Source: Virgibacillus ndiopensis (lineage in GTDB: Bacteria; Bacillota; Bacilli; Bacillales; Amphibacillaceae). Taken from it: a stretch of DNA of 64,000 bases. Shown one piece after another: positions 61,252 through 64,000 of the stretch; the stretch's first letter is position 1, and every line of letters starts with the position of its first letter. The notes under the pieces were generated by a model. That model was given only the letters and a program-made list of their open reading frames with translations, ran no database searches and had not been told where the DNA came from. The position numbers were made by a program, and so were the translations under genes. Location of the stretch: NCBI RefSeq assembly GCF_900187325.1, contig NZ_FZMZ01000005.1, positions 868,001-932,000 of the forward strand. Direction: 5' to 3'.

Positions 61252-61836
61252 TTATTTAACGGAAAGACCATTTATTATTAACCCATGGACCCCAGAAGCC
61301 TGCTCTATTAAATCATATTTTTGCTCCTTCATCACCCAGTTTGTTACTGTTTCATCTAAGGTGCCAAAAATCATCTGTCTCACAAGAGGAAGATTTAAAT
61401 CATTGCGAAATATATTTTCTTCCACACCTTCATTAATAATATCGTCAATAGTAGCTAAATATGGTTTTAAGACACTATTAATCTTTAATCGTAAATCTTT
61501 ATTTGACTGTCTTAGCTCCAATTGAGTCACTATTGCTAATTGATGATCCTTGGCTAATTGACGAAAATGCATTTCAATCAATGTAAGCAATTTTTCGCTG
61601 GCACTTCGTTTTTGATTAATACTGTTCGTAATTTGTTCAACAAATTGACCCATTTTTTCTTCAAACAACGAAACAAGAATATCTTCTTTATTTGCGAAAT
61701 ATAAGTATATCGTTCCATCCGCTACTCCAGCTTTTTTAGCAATTTTAGAAACTTGTGAAGCATGGTATCCATTTTCAGCAATAACCTCTACTGCTGCATC
61801 AATTATCTGTTTATACTTTGGTTTATTTTTTTTCAT
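61252..61836 (-). CDS. fadR: TetR-family fatty-acid degradation regulator FadR
   Basis: Repressor of beta-oxidation genes released by long-chain acyl-CoA. N-terminal TetR helix-turn-helix with IIDAAVEVIAENGYHASQVS and KAGVADGTIYLYFANKEDIL. The C-terminal ligand domain is all helical. I use ATG 61836, six bases after AAGGAG, giving 194 residues, the same as B. subtilis FadR. The longer frame begins upstream of the ribosome site. A FadR operator lies 34 bases upstream. Confidence 0.94.
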   Translation of the reverse strand: MKKNKPKYKQIIDAAVEVIAENGYHASQVSKIAKKAGVADGTIYLYFANKEDILVSLFEEKMGQFVEQITNSINQKRSASEKLLTLIEMHFRQLAKDHQLAIVTQLELRQSNKDLRLKINSVLKPYLATIDDIINEGVEENIFRNDLNLPLVRQMIFGTLDETVTNWVMKEQKYDLIEQASGVHGLIINGLSVK

Positions 61837-61869
61837 GTCAATCTCCTTAGTACTTACCTTTGCAACAAC

Positions 61870-61887
61870 TGAATGAATAATCATTCA
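61870..61887. promoter_or_regulatory. FadR operator
   Basis: The 18-bp palindrome TGAATGAATAATCATTCA fits the Bacillus FadR box (TGAATGA-A-TCATTCA). It lies in the lcfA-fadR gap, so FadR probably represses its own gene and the downstream fadB-etfB-etfA. Confidence 0.85.
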
Positions 61888-61965
61888 TATTTATATTGTA
61901 CCGATTCATTTAGATCGTGTCAATATATTGCTTGTACATTACTGTCCAAAAATCGAGCTTTTCGC

Positions 61966-63663
61966 TCAAATTGTAGTAGAGTTTTCTTGAATCTTCTCTT
62001 TTTCTTCATTAACTAACTGTCTGCGTAAAATTTTACCTACTGCTGTTTTTGGTAATTCATTGCGGAATTCATATAATCGTGGTACTTTATATGCCGCAAG
62101 ATGTTTCCGGCAATATTTATTCAATTCCTTTTCGTCAAGCTTGCTTCCAGATTTAAGCACTACATATGCCTTTACTGTTTCACCTCGATATGCATCAGGT
62201 ACCCCGGCAACAACAGCCTCTTGAACACCTTCATGTTCATAAAGTACTTCTTCTACCTCTCTGGGGTAAATATTGTATCCACCGGCTATAATCATATCTT
62301 TTTTTCGATCAACTATATAAAAGTATCCGTCCTCATTCATATATCCAAGATCACCTGTAAACAACCAGCCATCCTTTAAAACCTTATCTGTTTCTTCTGA
62401 GTTATTCCAGTAACCTTTCATTACCTGTGGACCTTTAACAGCAACTTCTCCAACTTCTCCAATATCTGCTTCTTCTAACGTTTCCATACGAAAAATTTTA
62501 GAATCTGTATCTGGCCATGGTACACCGATACTTCCGTTTACACGATTGGTCCACACAAAATTTGAATGTGTGACTGGGGAGGATTCAGTTAATCCATACC
62601 CTTCCACTAGTTTTCCTTCAGTAACTTTTTCAAATTGCTCTTGTACTTCTATCGGTAATGGTGCCGAACCACTAATACATGCTTCAATAGATGATAGGTC
62701 AAATTTTTTAAGATTTGGATGATTCAGTAATCCTACATAAATCGTTGGTGCTCCAGGAAACAAAGTAGGTCGTTGTTTTTGAATTGTTTTTAAAACTTCC
62801 TCAGCATCAAACTTTGGTAGTAGTACCATCTTGGATCCATTCATTATGGACATATTCATTACTGTCGTCATTCCATAAACATGGAAAAAAGGTAAAACAC
62901 CTAATACTGTTTCTTTGCCCTCCTTTGACTTATACAACCATGCTTGACACATTTGAACGTTTGAAACAAGGTTGAAATGCGTTAACATTACTCCTTTTGG
63001 AAAACCCGTAGTTCCACCTGTATATTGGAGTAATGCAATGTCTTCTTTTGGTTTCACTTCAATTTCTTTGTAAGATTCGGACGCATTCTCCATTATTTTG
63101 TTCCATACATGCGTATCATCCGTTTGTTCAACTTTTACGACCATATTATACTGCTTTTTTTGTATAAATGGATAAACAAGATTTTTTGGAAATGGCAAAT
63201 AGTCTTTTATTCCGGTTACGATTGTATGCTTTAATGGTGTATTACTTCTTACATTCGTAACGCGTGGTAATAATATATCCAAACAAATAATAAAGCTGGC
63301 ACCTGAATCATTAAGCTGGAATTCAAGTTCACGTTCTTTGTACAAAGGATTCGTTTGAACTACTGTAGCTCCTGCCATTAATGCACCATAATAACTAATA
63401 ACAGATTGTGGACAGTTTGGCAGCATCACAGCAACACGATCACCTTTTTGCAAGCCTAAAGATTGCAAATAGCTAGCCATTTTCTTAGCCAGCCTGTAAA
63501 CCTCGGAAAAAGAAACTTCTTTACCCATAAAATGAAGCGCTTTCTTTTCTGGGTAACGCTTAGCACTTTCTTCAAGAAAGGCTTGCAGCGGTTTCTCATC
63601 GTACAAAATACTTGTTGGTATTTCATCTGGATAATGTGTATGCCAACGTTTTTCATTCCCCAT
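61966..63663 (-). CDS. lcfA: Long-chain fatty-acid-CoA ligase
   Basis: Activates fatty acids to acyl-CoA via acyl-AMP. AMP-binding motif LLQYTGGTTGFPKGVMLTHF, then GYGLTESSPV, GWLFTGDLGYMNEDGYFYIV and DMIIAGGYNIYPREVEEVLY, with the catalytic Lys near the end in LPKTAVGKILRR. 565 residues. ATG behind GGGAGG. First of lcfA-fadR-fadB-etfB-etfA. Confidence 0.96.
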   Translation of the reverse strand: MGNEKRWHTHYPDEIPTSILYDEKPLQAFLEESAKRYPEKKALHFMGKEVSFSEVYRLAKKMASYLQSLGLQKGDRVAVMLPNCPQSVISYYGALMAGATVVQTNPLYKERELEFQLNDSGASFIICLDILLPRVTNVRSNTPLKHTIVTGIKDYLPFPKNLVYPFIQKKQYNMVVKVEQTDDTHVWNKIMENASESYKEIEVKPKEDIALLQYTGGTTGFPKGVMLTHFNLVSNVQMCQAWLYKSKEGKETVLGVLPFFHVYGMTTVMNMSIMNGSKMVLLPKFDAEEVLKTIQKQRPTLFPGAPTIYVGLLNHPNLKKFDLSSIEACISGSAPLPIEVQEQFEKVTEGKLVEGYGLTESSPVTHSNFVWTNRVNGSIGVPWPDTDSKIFRMETLEEADIGEVGEVAVKGPQVMKGYWNNSEETDKVLKDGWLFTGDLGYMNEDGYFYIVDRKKDMIIAGGYNIYPREVEEVLYEHEGVQEAVVAGVPDAYRGETVKAYVVLKSGSKLDEKELNKYCRKHLAAYKVPRLYEFRNELPKTAVGKILRRQLVNEEKEKIQENSTTI

Positions 63664-63755
63664 TATTTTTCCTCCCTTTTCACTAGTTTATTTCCATTAT
63701 ACCGATTAATTTATATTTTTTGAAACTTTAAATATCTATTTATAAAAAATATGCT

Positions 63756-63830
63756 TTAGATTAAATAAAATACTCCAACAACTACAAAAATGATTGCAAT
63801 TACAATTAATACCTTTGCTAATGTCTCCAA
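63756..63830 (-). CDS. 24-codon membrane ORF
   Basis: TTG at 63830 follows GGGGAG by six bases and reads METLAKVLIVIAIIFVVVGV then FYLI and stop: a single hydrophobic helix with hardly any loops. It sits 12 bases after the yshE stop and 92 before lcfA. It resembles the start of short two-helix DUF2905-type membrane proteins but ends after one helix. It could be real, a truncated gene or chance. Confidence 0.4.
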   Translation of the reverse strand: METLAKVLIVIAIIFVVVGVFYLI

Positions 63831-63842
63831 TTGTTTCTCCCC

Positions 63843-64000
63843 TTATCCTATACTTGCCCCAATTATAAATGCTAATCCTACTGAAATTAACATGGAAATA
63901 AAGCCTACTGCATTATTTCCCCTGCCAATCTCTTCATCAACTTTTATTGTTGGTGTTAAAAATTCAAAAATAAAATAACCTAATAATAATAAGATGAATC
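63843..64000 (-). CDS. yshE: DUF350 family membrane protein YshE (start beyond window)
   Basis: The 3' end of a membrane protein: the last 51 residues read FILLLLGYFIFEFLTPTIK, then VDEEIGRGNNAVGFISMLIS and VGLAFIIGASIG. The acidic E(E)I(x)RGN(N)A turn between helices is typical of DUF350. In B. subtilis yshE is just upstream of lcfA, which fits. Function unknown. The gene is cut by the right edge; the frame is open at base 64000. Confidence 0.8.
   Translation of the reverse strand, partial: FILLLLGYFIFEFLTPTIKVDEEIGRGNNAVGFISMLISVGLAFIIGASIG

Overview
The window is a stretch of the chromosome of an AT-rich, endospore-forming Firmicute of the family Bacillaceae, most likely from the Oceanobacillus/Virgibacillus/Lentibacillus side. 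This rests on the many sporulation genes (safA, spo0B, spoIVFA/FB, spoIIB, spoVID, ysxE, gerM, gerE), on Bacillus-type control elements (a tRNA-Val T-box, an L21 leader, a FadR operator, a PerR-like box, SigA, SigE and SigK promoters), and on a gene order that follows the B. subtilis safA-to-lcfA region almost gene for gene. Almost everything is on the minus strand. The genus is inferred from gene content and not proven.

Layout. 1-7.1 kb: safA (cut by the window edge), pheA-pheB-obg-spo0B, rpmA-prp-rplU with its leader, and spoIVFB-spoIVFA. 7.2-12.2 kb: the division and shape cluster minD-minC-mreD-mreC-mreB-radC. 12.4-18.5 kb: spoIIB, a membrane GAF-GGDEF diguanylate cyclase, folC, and on the opposite strand a translationally coupled pair of ATP-grasp ligases of unknown substrate. 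18.5-30.5 kb: valS with its T-box, a small membrane protein, ysxE-spoVID, and the haem operon hemA-X-C-D-B-L. 30.6-37.7 kb: an accessory block between hemA and engB, with a LiaI/F-like membrane protein, a small membrane protein, a VOC protein, a rifampin phosphotransferase, a promoter-terminator unit holding what looks like a broken regulator, and a polar amino-acid ABC importer. 38-45.2 kb: engB-lonA-clpX-tig-ysoA (proteostasis). 45.3-45.6 kb: tRNA-Arg(UCU) and tRNA-Gly(UCC). 45.7-56.2 kb: ysnB-rdgB-rph, gerM, racE-marR, gerE, a thioesterase, sdhCAB and yslB. 56.2-64 kb: uvrC, trxA, the fatty-acid degradation group lcfA-fadR-fadB-etfB-etfA, a 24-codon membrane ORF and the cut yshE gene.

How the genes work together. 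Most of the window is housekeeping: haem synthesis from glutamyl-tRNA, cell shape and division, ribosomal protein maturation (Prp trims L27), protein quality control, succinate oxidation, and beta-oxidation with electron transfer flavoprotein under FadR. The sporulation genes act at separate points: phosphorelay (Spo0B), engulfment (SpoIIB), pro-SigK processing (SpoIVFA/FB), coat encasement (SafA, SpoVID, YsxE), late mother-cell transcription (GerE), and the GerM lipoprotein.

I found no phage, IS transposase, CRISPR array or defence system. The least explained items are the ATP-grasp pair beside folC, two related repeats whose stem shows a compensatory base pair (26461-26518 and 50508-50553), two GC-richer hairpin elements (about 47750-47920 and 51820-52000), a large hairpin after clpX, and the plus-strand promoter-terminator unit at 35141-35387.
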